From an uncultured Flavobacteriaceae bacterium (lineage in GTDB: Bacteria > Bacteroidota > Bacteroidia > Flavobacteriales > Flavobacteriaceae), in contig CANMRV010000003.1 of assembly GCA_947500435.1 (NCBI GenBank), positions 186,001-250,000 of the forward strand: a stretch of 64,000 nucleotides of DNA. The letters are read 5' to 3'. The notes under the pieces were generated by a model that saw nothing but the letters and a program-made list of their open reading frames with translations, was not told the origin of the DNA and made no database searches. The stretch's first letter is position 1. Every line of letters begins with the position of its first letter. The translations under genes and the position numbers were made by a program. Below, one piece after another: positions 10,022 through 18,993 of the stretch.

Positions 10022-11059
10022 CTATTCCCTATCAGCGATGATAAGCTCTTCTAATTTTTCCAAGGCAGCCTCTGCGTCCATACCATTTGTAATGTCAGGA
10101 TGAAACAAATACTTCACTATTTTTTTATCAACCTCGGTTAGATCCTCACCAGCAGCTCCAGAACCTCCGCACATTATGCTATTTTCTGAAGAATCATTCT
10201 TACCGCATAATGTCGCAGGGGCATGAAAAAGACCTATCATATGACCCATTTCGTGAAAAACTGTTGGCTTGTTATGAGCATAGTCTGCTACCCAAATACG
10301 CCCTCCCCCAATTTCAGCAATTCCTCCTATGCCATCACTTTCCATTGCAATATTTCCAAAATCTGACCACAAATTTGAGAGCTCTTCAATAGAACCTGAA
10401 AAGAGTTGAACATTAGCTGCGAGAGAGTCATTTACTACTTCTATTCTGAAGCCATCCGTTGCTAAGTCATTGTAGGCGTTAATTCCGGCCCCGGTCAAGG
10501 AACGCAAGCCAGAAGTGACATCCCCTGAATAATATATCTTAGCTACCCCCTCCCTTTTAAATAGTTGGAACTCTGTACTGTTGCCTAAAACTTCAACCAA
10601 AAATCCGTCGACGATTTTTTTCTCAAAATTGGTTAACGGTCCGTCATCAATATCGATAATATTAAGGGTGATTATCGTTCGACTAGTCGATTTTCCATCA
10701 CTTACGGCTACTTCAAACGTAAATTTTTCATTTGTTTCATAATCTAAAATAGATGCTGCCCCCTTTTCGGTGGTAAGCTCACCAGTAGTAGGGTCGAGAA
10801 TTATTCCCTCGATACTATTCATGGTAAAAGTTAGTTTGTCCTTATCAACATCTTCTGCTACTATTTTACCAATTAAAGTTCCAAGCATAGCGTTTTCCTC
10901 CACATCGAATGACTGAGCGGTTATACTTGGGCTACTATTTTCCTCTACAACTTCTTCCTCAGGAGTAATAATAGGCGTGTCTTTTTCGTCTTTCTCACAA
11001 CTAATGATGGCAATTAGAAGTAAGCTTGTAACAAGGATTTTGATGGTCTGCTTTTTCAT
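10022..11059 (-). CDS. zinc metalloprotease lipoprotein with cadherin-like domain
   Basis: A 345-residue surface or periplasmic lipoprotein with lipidation Cys21. An acidic linker is followed by one cadherin-like beta domain at about 44-140, recognisable from FDVEENAMLGTLIG and DVDKDKLTFT, then a protease domain carrying HEMGHMIGLFH at 269-279. This is the HExxHxxGxxH zinc site of metzincins, with a plausible Met-turn at SIMCG (294-298). Together these predict a secreted metzincin-type peptidase. The cadherin-like module probably binds calcium or carbohydrate and holds the protease at the surface. The gene stands alone between a convergent lipoprotein gene and the AraC gene. The substrate is unknown. 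Confidence 0.82.
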   Translation of the reverse strand: MKKQTIKILVTSLLLIAIISCEKDEKDTPIITPEEEVVEENSSPSITAQSFDVEENAMLGTLIGKIVAEDVDKDKLTFTMNSIEGIILDPTTGELTTEKGAASILDYETNEKFTFEVAVSDGKSTSRTIITLNIIDIDDGPLTNFEKKIVDGFLVEVLGNSTEFQLFKREGVAKIYYSGDVTSGLRSLTGAGINAYNDLATDGFRIEVVNDSLAANVQLFSGSIEELSNLWSDFGNIAMESDGIGGIAEIGGGRIWVADYAHNKPTVFHEMGHMIGLFHAPATLCGKNDSSENSIMCGGSGAAGEDLTEVDKKIVKYLFHPDITNGMDAEAALEKLEELIIADRE

Positions 11060-11140
11060 TGTATTTAGTTATTTATATTTCTGAAAAATAAATAAGCTCT
11101 CAAATTTTTAAAATACCCAATCATAGGTATTTTAAGTTTC

Positions 11141-11995
11141 TTAAGGCCTTAATTTGAAATGTTGATTTTTAAAGGAGGAAGGATTTTCACCAGTTACTTT
11201 CTTAAAGGTCCGATTAAAATAGGAAAGGCTTTCAAATCCGCACTCATAGCAAGTTTCACTAATATTCTTTCCCATTAATAAAAGACGCTTGGCCTGACTA
11301 ATACGATATTGGTTCAGGAAGCTTATGAAGGTATTCCCCGTTGCTTTTTTGAAGTATCGGCAAAATGCAGGTTTGGTCAAATTACATAAGTCCGCTACTT
11401 CATCAACCGTTATTTTGTTTTGGTAACGCTCATCAATTAGTGCATAAATCTGACGGATGCGTTCCTGCTCTTTTTTACTATACCTATTGATGTATGGTTT
11501 GGTATGCAACAGTTCAAACTCCTTGCTTTGCGCCAGTTTCTTTAAAATCGTTATGGATTGCATAAAAAATTCGAATGGAGGTAGAAGGTGCAATTTTTTC
11601 AATAATTCACCAACTTCTTTTTTTGTGGCCCCTGAAAATGCCAGTCCGTATTTTGAGAGTTCCAGTAACCTTTCTATACTCTGTAGTTCTGGCATCTGTG
11701 AAATGAAGTTCTCCTTAAAAAATGGTTTTACATGCAATACTTCTTTGCGGTAGGTTGTAGTAACTCCGTGGTCAAAATTTAAATGTGGAATGTTTGAACC
11801 AATCAAAACAAGGTCGCTATCGGTAAATTGTGAAATATGATTTCCAACATGACGTGTTGCACTTGCACCTTCAATATAGACCAGTTCAAACTCCGGATGA
11901 AAATGCCAATAGAAGAGATGATTTAGTTTAGGGTCATGCAAAAGTCGAAACGGACTTTTAGATGCTGGATTAATCGTTTCAAGTTGGATTTTCAT
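11141..11995 (-). CDS. AraC family transcriptional regulator with cupin sensor domain
   Basis: A 284-residue regulator. The N-terminal half looks like a cupin ligand-binding domain (YWHFHPEFELVYIEGASATRHVG, about residues 28-50, with metal- or sugar-type His/Glu residues). The C-terminal half, about 180-280, holds the two helix-turn-helix motifs of AraC proteins, ending with the family signature ETCYECGFESLSYFNRTFKKVTGENPSSF spread over about 245-275. It is divergent from the PhyH dioxygenase gene. The 154-bp gap contains a pair of identical 8-bp direct repeats 21 bp apart, a spacing AraC proteins favour. The likely role is control of the dioxygenase/SDR pair. Confidence 0.9.
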   Translation of the reverse strand: MKIQLETINPASKSPFRLLHDPKLNHLFYWHFHPEFELVYIEGASATRHVGNHISQFTDSDLVLIGSNIPHLNFDHGVTTTYRKEVLHVKPFFKENFISQMPELQSIERLLELSKYGLAFSGATKKEVGELLKKLHLLPPFEFFMQSITILKKLAQSKEFELLHTKPYINRYSKKEQERIRQIYALIDERYQNKITVDEVADLCNLTKPAFCRYFKKATGNTFISFLNQYRISQAKRLLLMGKNISETCYECGFESLSYFNRTFKKVTGENPSSFKNQHFKLRP

Positions 11996-12046
11996 TTCTT
12001 AAATGTAACTAAATTGTCATTATTTCATTCAAAATTTACTAAATGT

Positions 12047-12075
12047 ATCAATATTGTTCAAATTTTAATCAATAT
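12047..12075. promoter_or_regulatory. candidate AraC-family operator (two direct repeats)
   Basis: ATCAATAT occurs at 12047-12054 and again at 12068-12075, 21 bp apart start to start, in the gap between the divergent AraC regulator and dioxygenase genes. Two helical turns is the spacing of direct half-sites bound by AraC proteins. No strong TAnnTTTG element lies between the repeats and the dioxygenase start at 12150. Confidence 0.4.
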
Positions 12076-12149
12076 CGAGGTAGAGTATGGTTGTTTTCAT
12101 TTCTAGTTTTACAATATAAATTTAGAAGCAATCTCAAAAATTATATACT

Positions 12150-13121
12150 ATGGATTCAAAATATAAAATGGAAATGGCCAACAAGGCGCATGAAGAAATC
12201 CCCGGAAATCCATCCACAGCAACAAGTAGTAAACAGAAATTTAATGACCGTTCAAACGGAAAGCCGTTACGTGTATTGAGCGAAGAAGATTGGAAGTTCT
12301 GGATGCATAACGGATATATTGTCATTAAGAATGCTATCCCTCGGGAGCAGGCAAAAGCTACCGCCGATTTCATATGGGAATTTGATGAAAAAGACCCAAA
12401 CGATTCTGAAACTTGGTACGCACCCCCACGTGCAGAAATGCAAATGAAAGAACTTGAGGGAACAGGAATGGTTGAGGTCTATAACAACCAATTTTTATGG
12501 AACAATCGGCAAATGCAACGAGTATATGATGCCTTTGTAGATGTGTGGGGAACTGAAAAGTTATGGGTCACTATAGATAGGGCAAACCTGAATTTTCCTT
12601 TAAAACCGGGAGTTGATAAGAAAGGTTTTATTCATTGGGATTATGACCCAGAAACCAAGCCACAAAATGTTCAGGGTGTGTTGGCATTAGCTGACCAAAC
12701 TGATGAGAATATGGGTGGATTTCAATGTATTCCCTGGTTGTATAGAAACTATGATACTTGGAAATTGACACAGCCCGAAGACCGAGACCGCTTTCAACCA
12801 GATATTTCAGATTTGGAAGATAAGATTGTTAAAGTAAAAATGGAGGCTGGTGATTTGCTGATTTTCAACAGCACGGAACCTCACGGAATTCGCCCGAACA
12901 AATCTGGAGATAAAGTGCGAATCGCTCAATACATTTCTATGATGCCAGCGGAAGAGGACAATAAGGAATTGCGAAACTGGCGTATCAATTCATGGAAAAA
13001 TCGAATTGCTCCTCATGGATACGCTTTTCCAGGAGATCCAAGAAATTGGGAACAAACCAAATACGAAACCGCCGAACTTACCGATTTAGGAAAAAAACTC
13101 CTAGGTTTGAATAACTGGTAA
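12150..13121 (+). CDS. phytanoyl-CoA dioxygenase (PhyH) family protein
   Basis: A 323-residue Fe(II)/2-oxoglutarate-dependent oxygenase. The iron site is H162-x-D164 (in FIHWDYDPE) and the distal His245 (STEPHGIRPN), with Arg257 placed to bind 2-oxoglutarate. No signal peptide is present, so it acts in the cytoplasm. The substrate is unknown; bacterial PhyH relatives hydroxylate lipids, amino-acid derivatives and secondary metabolites. It lies 5 bp ahead of an SDR gene and is divergent from an AraC regulator, suggesting an inducible hydroxylation/oxidation step on a small molecule. Methionines at 12168 and 12174 are alternative starts. Confidence 0.87.
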   Translation: MDSKYKMEMANKAHEEIPGNPSTATSSKQKFNDRSNGKPLRVLSEEDWKFWMHNGYIVIKNAIPREQAKATADFIWEFDEKDPNDSETWYAPPRAEMQMKELEGTGMVEVYNNQFLWNNRQMQRVYDAFVDVWGTEKLWVTIDRANLNFPLKPGVDKKGFIHWDYDPETKPQNVQGVLALADQTDENMGGFQCIPWLYRNYDTWKLTQPEDRDRFQPDISDLEDKIVKVKMEAGDLLIFNSTEPHGIRPNKSGDKVRIAQYISMMPAEEDNKELRNWRINSWKNRIAPHGYAFPGDPRNWEQTKYETAELTDLGKKLLGLNNW

Positions 13122-13126
13122 GTACA

Positions 13127-13921
13127 ATGGATTTACAACTTCAAGGTAAAACAGCATATATAACAGGCTCAACAGCGGGTATTGGTTACGCAACTGCTAG
13201 AACTTTGGCCAAAGAAGGGGCTTCCATTATTTTGAACGGGAGAACAGCAGAGAGTGTAGCAAATGCTACTCAGAAACTACAAGAAGAATTTCCAAATTCA
13301 ACAGTTTCAGGTTTTGAAACAGATTTTAGTAAATCGAATGAGGTAGAAGAATTATTGAACAGTCTTCCAGAAATAGATATTCTTATCAATAATGTTGGTA
13401 TTTATACTGCAGGGTCTTTTTTCGATACTGCTGATGAAGATTGGTATCGACAGTTTGAGGTTAATGTGATGAGTGGCGTCCGATTGTCTAAAAGAATACT
13501 GCCAAAAATGCTATCTAAGAATTGGGGACGAATACTATTTGTCTCCAGCGAATGCGCAACTTTGGTACCGGTAGATATGATTCCGTATAGTATGACGAAG
13601 ACTGCCATACTTGCTGTTTCTAGGGGTCTGGCTCAGTTAGCTAAAGGCACGGGTGTTACAGTGAATACAATTGTTCCAGGTTCTACTTTATCTGAAGGAG
13701 CTGAACACTTTTTGGAAAATGCGGCTGAAAAAGAAGGCAAAACAAAGGCTGAAGTAGAAGAAGCTTTCTTTACTGAAGTTCGCACTTCTTCACTTCTTCA
13801 GCGGTTTGCGAAAGTGGAAGAAGTTGCTAATACAATTACCTATTTGTGCAGCCCACTTTCTTCGGCAACCAATGGCGCTGCTATAAAAGTTGATGGAGGT
13901 AGTATGGGCGGAATTATGTAA
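13127..13921 (+). CDS. short-chain dehydrogenase/reductase (SDR)
   Basis: A 264-residue classical SDR oxidoreductase. TGSTAGIG (13-20) is the NAD(P)-binding glycine motif, NNVG (88-91) stabilises the core, and the catalytic set is Ser140/141, Tyr154 and Lys158 (YSMTK). The C-terminal GGAAIKVDGG-type end is intact as NGAAIKVDGGSMGG. It follows the PhyH gene by 5 bp and must be co-transcribed with it. The obvious reading is that the alcohol made by the dioxygenase is oxidised here, but the substrate cannot be named. Confidence 0.9.
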   Translation: MDLQLQGKTAYITGSTAGIGYATARTLAKEGASIILNGRTAESVANATQKLQEEFPNSTVSGFETDFSKSNEVEELLNSLPEIDILINNVGIYTAGSFFDTADEDWYRQFEVNVMSGVRLSKRILPKMLSKNWGRILFVSSECATLVPVDMIPYSMTKTAILAVSRGLAQLAKGTGVTVNTIVPGSTLSEGAEHFLENAAEKEGKTKAEVEEAFFTEVRTSSLLQRFAKVEEVANTITYLCSPLSSATNGAAIKVDGGSMGGIM

Positions 13922-14010
13922 ATACTTATTATTTGTAGCAGAAGTCAGCAAGAATCGGGTTTTATGACCTTCAAAAGCAACATAAGTTTGTATCATAAAA
14001 TTCAAAGAAA

Positions 14011-14853
<843 letters not shown>

Positions 14854-14857
14854 CATT

Positions 14858-15571
14858 ATGGGAGGTTTAAGTTCTAGAATAGCCGCAGTAGATTGGCATA
14901 AGGTCACATCAGATATGAACGAAAAAGGATATGCGCTTGTTCCCAATGTCCTTTCTGAAAAACAATGTCAAGAACTGATTGACATGTACGAGAAGCCAGA
15001 TGGATATCGAAAAACGGTAGTCATGGAACGCTACCGTTTTGGCTTGGGGAAATACAAATACTTTGATTACCCTTTACCCAAAATAATTCAGACCATACGG
15101 GAAGAAGTTTATCCTAAATTAGCACCTATTGCTAATCTGTGGATGAAGGTTTTAAAAATCGATAAACAATTCCCTAAATCGTACAATGAATTGCAAGCGC
15201 AGTGTCATGATAACAATCAATTAAAACCCACACCACTAATTTTAAAATATGGCAAAGGCGGATTCAACACATTGCACCAAGATTTATACGGAGATGTTTT
15301 TTTCCCACTTCAAAGTGTATTTTTCTTAAATGAACCCGATGTTGATTTTACAGGTGGAGAATTTGTTATGACACAGCAGACGCCTAGAGCACAATCCAAA
15401 GCGATTGTTTTAAAGCCAAAAAAGGGGGATATGCTCATATTTACTACTAATTTTAGACCTGTAAAGGGGAAAAAAGGATATTACAGAGTAAATATGAAGC
15501 ACGGAGTTAGTGAATTGCACAGCGGAGAAAGACATACCATGGGCGTTATTTTTCACGATGCACTTAGTTAA
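14858..15571 (+). CDS. 2OG-Fe(II) oxygenase, predicted DNA-demethylation type (Oxygenase-NA family)
   Basis: A 237-residue Fe(II)/2-oxoglutarate oxygenase starting at the ATG 4 bp after the Ogt-fusion gene; an upstream in-frame ATG at 14822 would overlap that gene and is less likely. The iron ligands are His140 and Asp142 (NTLHQDLYGD) with distal His215 (VNMKHGVS), and Arg225 (GERHTMG) is placed for 2-oxoglutarate. The YGKGGFNTLHQDLYGD block and the ending GVIFHDA fit the prokaryotic family predicted to demethylate damaged bases oxidatively. Its position between an Ada-like gene and alkB strongly supports a role in alkylation damage. It is distinct in sequence from AlkB. Confidence 0.85.
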   Translation: MGGLSSRIAAVDWHKVTSDMNEKGYALVPNVLSEKQCQELIDMYEKPDGYRKTVVMERYRFGLGKYKYFDYPLPKIIQTIREEVYPKLAPIANLWMKVLKIDKQFPKSYNELQAQCHDNNQLKPTPLILKYGKGGFNTLHQDLYGDVFFPLQSVFFLNEPDVDFTGGEFVMTQQTPRAQSKAIVLKPKKGDMLIFTTNFRPVKGKKGYYRVNMKHGVSELHSGERHTMGVIFHDALS

Positions 15572-15574
15572 GCT

Positions 15575-15820
15575 ATGATTCAGCATAAAGACATATCAGA
15601 TACCGAACTAAGGACAAAATTAAAAGCAGAATTAATAGTATTTGGAGGCAATAAAAAGCTGAAAATTTATGGTAGACTCGATTGTAAATCGGGCCTAAGA
15701 ATGAAACGCGAAAATCGGGTTTTCTTTTGTTCGGAAAGGGAAGCTATACTAAATAAGTATAGACCTTGCGGACGTTGTATGAAGACGGATTATAAAAAAT
15801 GGAAAGATGGACTTATTTGA
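15575..15820 (+). CDS. free-standing Ada-type metal-binding domain protein
   Basis: An 81-residue protein resembling the N-terminal zinc domain of Ada: IYGRLDC (Cys37), RENRVFF and RPCGRC (Cys65, Cys68) correspond to Cys38, RENV-F and Cys69/Cys72 of E. coli Ada, where Cys38 accepts the methyl group from phosphotriesters. The equivalent of Ada Cys42 is a leucine, but an extra Cys52 lies in FFCSEREA, so the metal site would have to be rearranged. It starts 3 bp after the oxygenase stop and overlaps alkB by 14 bp. It may act in trans with the AraC-Ogt protein as the missing sensor half of a split Ada. Confidence 0.75.
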   Translation: MIQHKDISDTELRTKLKAELIVFGGNKKLKIYGRLDCKSGLRMKRENRVFFCSEREAILNKYRPCGRCMKTDYKKWKDGLI

Positions 15821-16412
15821 TATAGACTCAACGATTAACCTGCTTCCCAAGGATGGAACAGTTAACTATTATGGAAAAGTATTCAATCAAAATGAAGCGA
15901 ATTCCTATTTGGAAGTATTGCTCAATACTATAAAATGGCGAAACGACGAAGCGATTATTTTTGGGAAAAAGATAATTACCAAACGAAAAGTTGCATGGTA
16001 TGCCGAAGAACCTTTTGAATACACCTATTCCAAAACCACGAAACGGGCATTACCCTGGACAAAGGAGTTATTGGAATTAAAAACTAGTATTGAACAAAAA
16101 ACAGGAGATACGTTTAATTCTTGTCTCTTAAATCTCTATCATGACGGGAGTGAAGGCATGGCTTGGCATAGCGATGGGGAGAAAGATTTAAAAAAAGACG
16201 GAGCGATTGCATCATTGAGCTTCGGAGCAGAACGAAAATTTTCTTTCAAGCATAAAAAGACTAAAGAAAAAATAGACTTGATATTAAAACATGGAAGTCT
16301 CTTGGTTATGAAAGATACCACGCAACGCAATTGGTTACACCGACTTCCGCCCACAAAATTGATATTAAAACCAAGGGTTAATCTGACCTTCAGAACAATT
16401 GAGAAGAAATAG
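15807..16412 (+). CDS. alkB: alpha-ketoglutarate-dependent dioxygenase AlkB
   Basis: A 201-residue DNA/RNA repair dioxygenase that reverses 1-methyladenine and 3-methylcytosine. The family signature is clear: NLYHDGSEGMAWHSDGE with His121 and Asp123, distal His178 (NWLHRLP), and the RxxxxxR pair Arg190/Arg196 near the C-terminus that binds 2-oxoglutarate. The length resembles the human ALKBH2/3-like bacterial branch. The start codon overlaps the end of the Ada-domain gene by 14 bp, so translation is coupled. It is the last gene of the repair operon. Confidence 0.93.
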   Translation: MDLFDIDSTINLLPKDGTVNYYGKVFNQNEANSYLEVLLNTIKWRNDEAIIFGKKIITKRKVAWYAEEPFEYTYSKTTKRALPWTKELLELKTSIEQKTGDTFNSCLLNLYHDGSEGMAWHSDGEKDLKKDGAIASLSFGAERKFSFKHKKTKEKIDLILKHGSLLVMKDTTQRNWLHRLPPTKLILKPRVNLTFRTIEKK

Positions 16413-16457
16413 TGAAAGGATTCTTGTAAGAGATTCGTTAAGAAGACAATAAGTCCT

Positions 16458-16465
16458 ATTTTTGC
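16458..16465 (+). promoter_or_regulatory. -7 promoter element of the sulP gene
   Basis: TATTTTTG matches TAnnTTTG exactly and ends 19 bp before the start codon at 16485. It separates sulP transcription from the repair operon. Confidence 0.5.
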
Positions 16466-16484
16466 CACCTTAATTTCGTGACGC

Positions 16485-18113
16485 ATGAAAAAGTATCTCA
16501 ATCTTTTCGATTTTAAGCAGAAGGTAGATTACAAAACTGAAATCCTTTCGGGCTTGACTGTAGCTTTGGCCCTTGTGCCAGAAGCCATCGCTTTTGCATT
16601 GATTCCAGGTTTTTCTCCCCTAACGGGATTGTACGCTGCATTTATTTTGGCCTTGGTAACTTCAATACTTGGCGGTCGCCCTGGAATGATTTCAGGAGCA
16701 ACAGGAGCCGTAGCCGTTATTTTTGTGGGATTGATTTTAGAGCTAAAAAGAAACTTTCCAGGAATAGAACCAGAAACGATTTTGAATTATGTCTTTGCAA
16801 CAGTTATTATTGCTGGGGTATTACAGATAGGAGCTGGACTACTGCGTTTAGGAAAATTTATTCGTCTAGTGCCACATCCCGTAATGTTTGGGTTTGTGAA
16901 CGGATTGGCCATAATCATTTTTATGGCGCAGTTTCCGAATTTTTATCAAAAAGGAACAGATTCTCTATTGAGCACAACTCCGTTTTTGATTATGCTTGGA
17001 CTTACCATATTGACTATGTTGATTATCTGGGGACTTCCGAAATTGACCAAAGCAGTTCCCTCTTCTTTAGTAGCTATTGTAGTAGTTTCTGCGATTGTTA
17101 TCGGTTTTGGAGTTGACACCTTGACCGTGGCAGATACAATGGGCGAAGGAGAAACTATTAAAGGGGGATTTCCACCGATATCCATTCCACAAATTCCATA
17201 TACCTTAAAATCCCTTTGGATAATTCTTCCCTATGCAGGAATCGTTGCCGGAGTAGGATTAATCGAAAGTCTATTGACTTTGAACATAATTGATGAAATC
17301 ACTGAAACAAGGGGTAGTGGAAACAAAGAATGTGTCGCCCAAGGAACTGCAAATATCCTTTCAGGATTTTTATCTGGAATGGGTGGTTGTGCAATGATTG
17401 GTCAAAGTTTGATTAATACATCTTCAGGAGCACGTGCCCGTCTATCCGGAATTACAGCGGCAGTAATGCTACTTGTTTTTATCATGTTCGGTTCAAGTCT
17501 AATTGAACGTTTGCCAATGGCAGCATTGGTCGGTTTGATGTTTATGGTGGCTATCGGAACCTTTGAATGGGCAAGTTTTAAAACCTTCCGAAAAATGCCG
17601 AATTCAGATGTAATCGTAATGGTGTTGGTAACATTGATTACTGCAATTACGCATAACCTCGCGATTGCAGTTTTATTGGGAGTTATCATTTCTGCATTGG
17701 CGTATTCTTGGGAAAATGCAAAGCGTATACGCGCCCGAAAATATATTGATGACGATGGAATAAAACATTACGAAATTTATGGTCCTTTGTTCTTTGGTTC
17801 AACTACTGCCTTCGCCGAAAAGTTTGATATTCAGAATGATCCTGACGAAGTGATAATCGATTTTCAGGAAAGTCGTGTAGCAGATATGTCAGGCATTGAA
17901 GCTTTAAATAAACTAACCGAACGTTATGCAAAGGCTGAGAAGAAAATCCATTTAAAACATTTAAGCAAGGATTGCATTCGGTTACTTGAAAATGCAGATG
18001 AAATTATCGATGTTAATGTGTTAGAGGACCCAACGTATAAAGTAGTGGTAGACAAGGTTAAAAAGGATGACGACTCCGAACTCTCACGCCCCTTTAATTT
18101 TTGGGAGTTATAG
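16485..18113 (+). CDS. SulP family inorganic anion transporter
   Basis: A 542-residue inner membrane permease of the SLC26/SulP type. The N-terminal part (about 15-410) contains some ten to twelve hydrophobic segments and family motifs such as ALALVPEAIAFALIPG and GLYAAFILALVTSILGGRPGMISG. The C-terminal cytoplasmic STAS domain (about 430-520) has the strand-loop VIIDFQESRVADMSGIEAL with the Ser that is often phosphorylated in STAS proteins. Substrates of the family include sulfate, bicarbonate and dicarboxylates; nothing nearby picks one. The gene stands alone with its own promoter. Confidence 0.92.
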   Translation: MKKYLNLFDFKQKVDYKTEILSGLTVALALVPEAIAFALIPGFSPLTGLYAAFILALVTSILGGRPGMISGATGAVAVIFVGLILELKRNFPGIEPETILNYVFATVIIAGVLQIGAGLLRLGKFIRLVPHPVMFGFVNGLAIIIFMAQFPNFYQKGTDSLLSTTPFLIMLGLTILTMLIIWGLPKLTKAVPSSLVAIVVVSAIVIGFGVDTLTVADTMGEGETIKGGFPPISIPQIPYTLKSLWIILPYAGIVAGVGLIESLLTLNIIDEITETRGSGNKECVAQGTANILSGFLSGMGGCAMIGQSLINTSSGARARLSGITAAVMLLVFIMFGSSLIERLPMAALVGLMFMVAIGTFEWASFKTFRKMPNSDVIVMVLVTLITAITHNLAIAVLLGVIISALAYSWENAKRIRARKYIDDDGIKHYEIYGPLFFGSTTAFAEKFDIQNDPDEVIIDFQESRVADMSGIEALNKLTERYAKAEKKIHLKHLSKDCIRLLENADEIIDVNVLEDPTYKVVVDKVKKDDDSELSRPFNFWEL

Positions 18114-18125
18114 CAGAACTGTCTA

Positions 18126-18257
18126 CTATTTCTTTTTCGAAGAACTATAACCACCACCCCATCCAATCCAATATCGTAACGAAATCCGTTTTTGAAGCTC
18201 CGTACTTTTTCTCTCTACTAGGCTCTCGTCTTTCATAGTAATCTGCACATCTTTCAT
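18126..18257 (-). CDS. possible small protein, 43 aa
   Basis: An open frame on the minus strand within the 326-bp gap between sulP and the cytochrome gene. It would encode a 43-residue peptide that is charged at its N-terminus (MKDVQITMKDESLVERKS) and ends with an aromatic, glycine-rich and lysine tail (YWIGWGGGYSSSKKK). No Shine-Dalgarno sequence or TAnnTTTG element is clear, and the strong hairpin at 18378-18416 lies upstream. The rest of the gap holds nothing else I can identify. It may be chance. Confidence 0.25.
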   Translation of the reverse strand: MKDVQITMKDESLVERKSTELQKRISLRYWIGWGGGYSSSKKK

Positions 18258-18377
18258 AATAGATTGATTTAAGGTCTGTTTATTATAAAGACGATTCCCT
18301 AGCTGGAAAGAGGATAAAATTTTGTTAAAATTTTAAGTGATATTGTTAATACGAACAATCTTTTAATCTACTAAACT

Positions 18378-18417
18378 AAAAATGTCATTTCCTAATTGAT
18401 AGGAAATGACATTTTTT
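18378..18417. terminator. bidirectional rho-independent terminator
   Basis: A perfect 17-bp stem (18378-18394 with 18400-18416) around a 5-nt loop, with an A-run on one side and a T-run on the other. It can stop transcription from the cytochrome gene (minus strand) and from the right-going side (sulP). Confidence 0.85.
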
Positions 18418-18439
18418 TAAAAGCTCTAAGCTCTAAGCC

Positions 18440-18919
18440 CTAGAGTGTTCTTAAATACTCTGCTACGGCTTTAGTTTCGTCATCAGTCAAATTCTGATTC
18501 AACATAATAGCATTGTTGTATTCCTTTAAAAGCGCCTTGGCTATTGGATCTTCCTTCAACATGCCATCAGGGTTTGAAATCATATTCATTACCCATGCCG
18601 GACTTCTTCTTTCATAAACACCTTTCAATGCTGGGCCTATCATTCTTTGTTCAGCCATATGGCAAGCCGTGCAAATAGCACTGTATTTTGCTTCCCCAGC
18701 GGCAGCTAACTCTGAATCAATCTCATCAGAGAAAGTAACGTCTTTGAATGGACCCACCCCATCATTATCCATATCAACAGGAACTCCTTCCGAAGCAGTT
18801 TCAGCCTTAACTTCTTTCTTAGCACGGTTCATTTCAAAACCGTCTTTTTTTTCTTCCTTTTTTTCACCACAACTGGCAATTAATGCACCAATCGCTAATA
18901 CGCTCAATATTTTTTTCAT
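18440..18919 (-). CDS. c-type cytochrome lipoprotein
   Basis: A 159-residue periplasmic mono-heme cytochrome c. The start at 18919 gives the lipoprotein signal MKKILSVLAIGALIASCGEKK (Cys17); an in-frame ATG at 18955 would add a poor extension that overlaps a REP-like hairpin. The mature protein has a long acidic linker rich in Lys and Glu, then CTACH (heme attachment) and a Met-containing region (MNMISNPDGML) able to give the axial ligand. Such proteins shuttle electrons to terminal oxidases or periplasmic reductases. The neighbours give no specific partner. Confidence 0.88.
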   Translation of the reverse strand: MKKILSVLAIGALIASCGEKKEEKKDGFEMNRAKKEVKAETASEGVPVDMDNDGVGPFKDVTFSDEIDSELAAAGEAKYSAICTACHMAEQRMIGPALKGVYERRSPAWVMNMISNPDGMLKEDPIAKALLKEYNNAIMLNQNLTDDETKAVAEYLRTL

Positions 18920-18921
18920 GT

Positions 18922-18955
18922 ATGCTGAATTTTCATGCTGAACTTGTTTCAGCAT
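18922..18955. repeat. REP-like hairpin upstream of the cytochrome gene
   Basis: ATGCTGAA (18935-18942) and TTCAGCAT (18948-18955) form a perfect 8-bp stem around CTTGT, and a further direct copy of ATGCTGAA lies at 18922-18929. The hairpin resembles dispersed short palindromes common between flavobacterial genes. It would sit in the 5' leader of the cytochrome mRNA. Confidence 0.45.
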
Positions 18956-18993
18956 CTGATTGTTTTCCCGACTAAGATAAGGAATAGCTAAAA

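Noticed and set aside
12043..12279. Plus-strand frame of 78 codons upstream of the dioxygenase
   Set aside because: It overlaps the start of the PhyH gene in another frame and has no protein-like composition.
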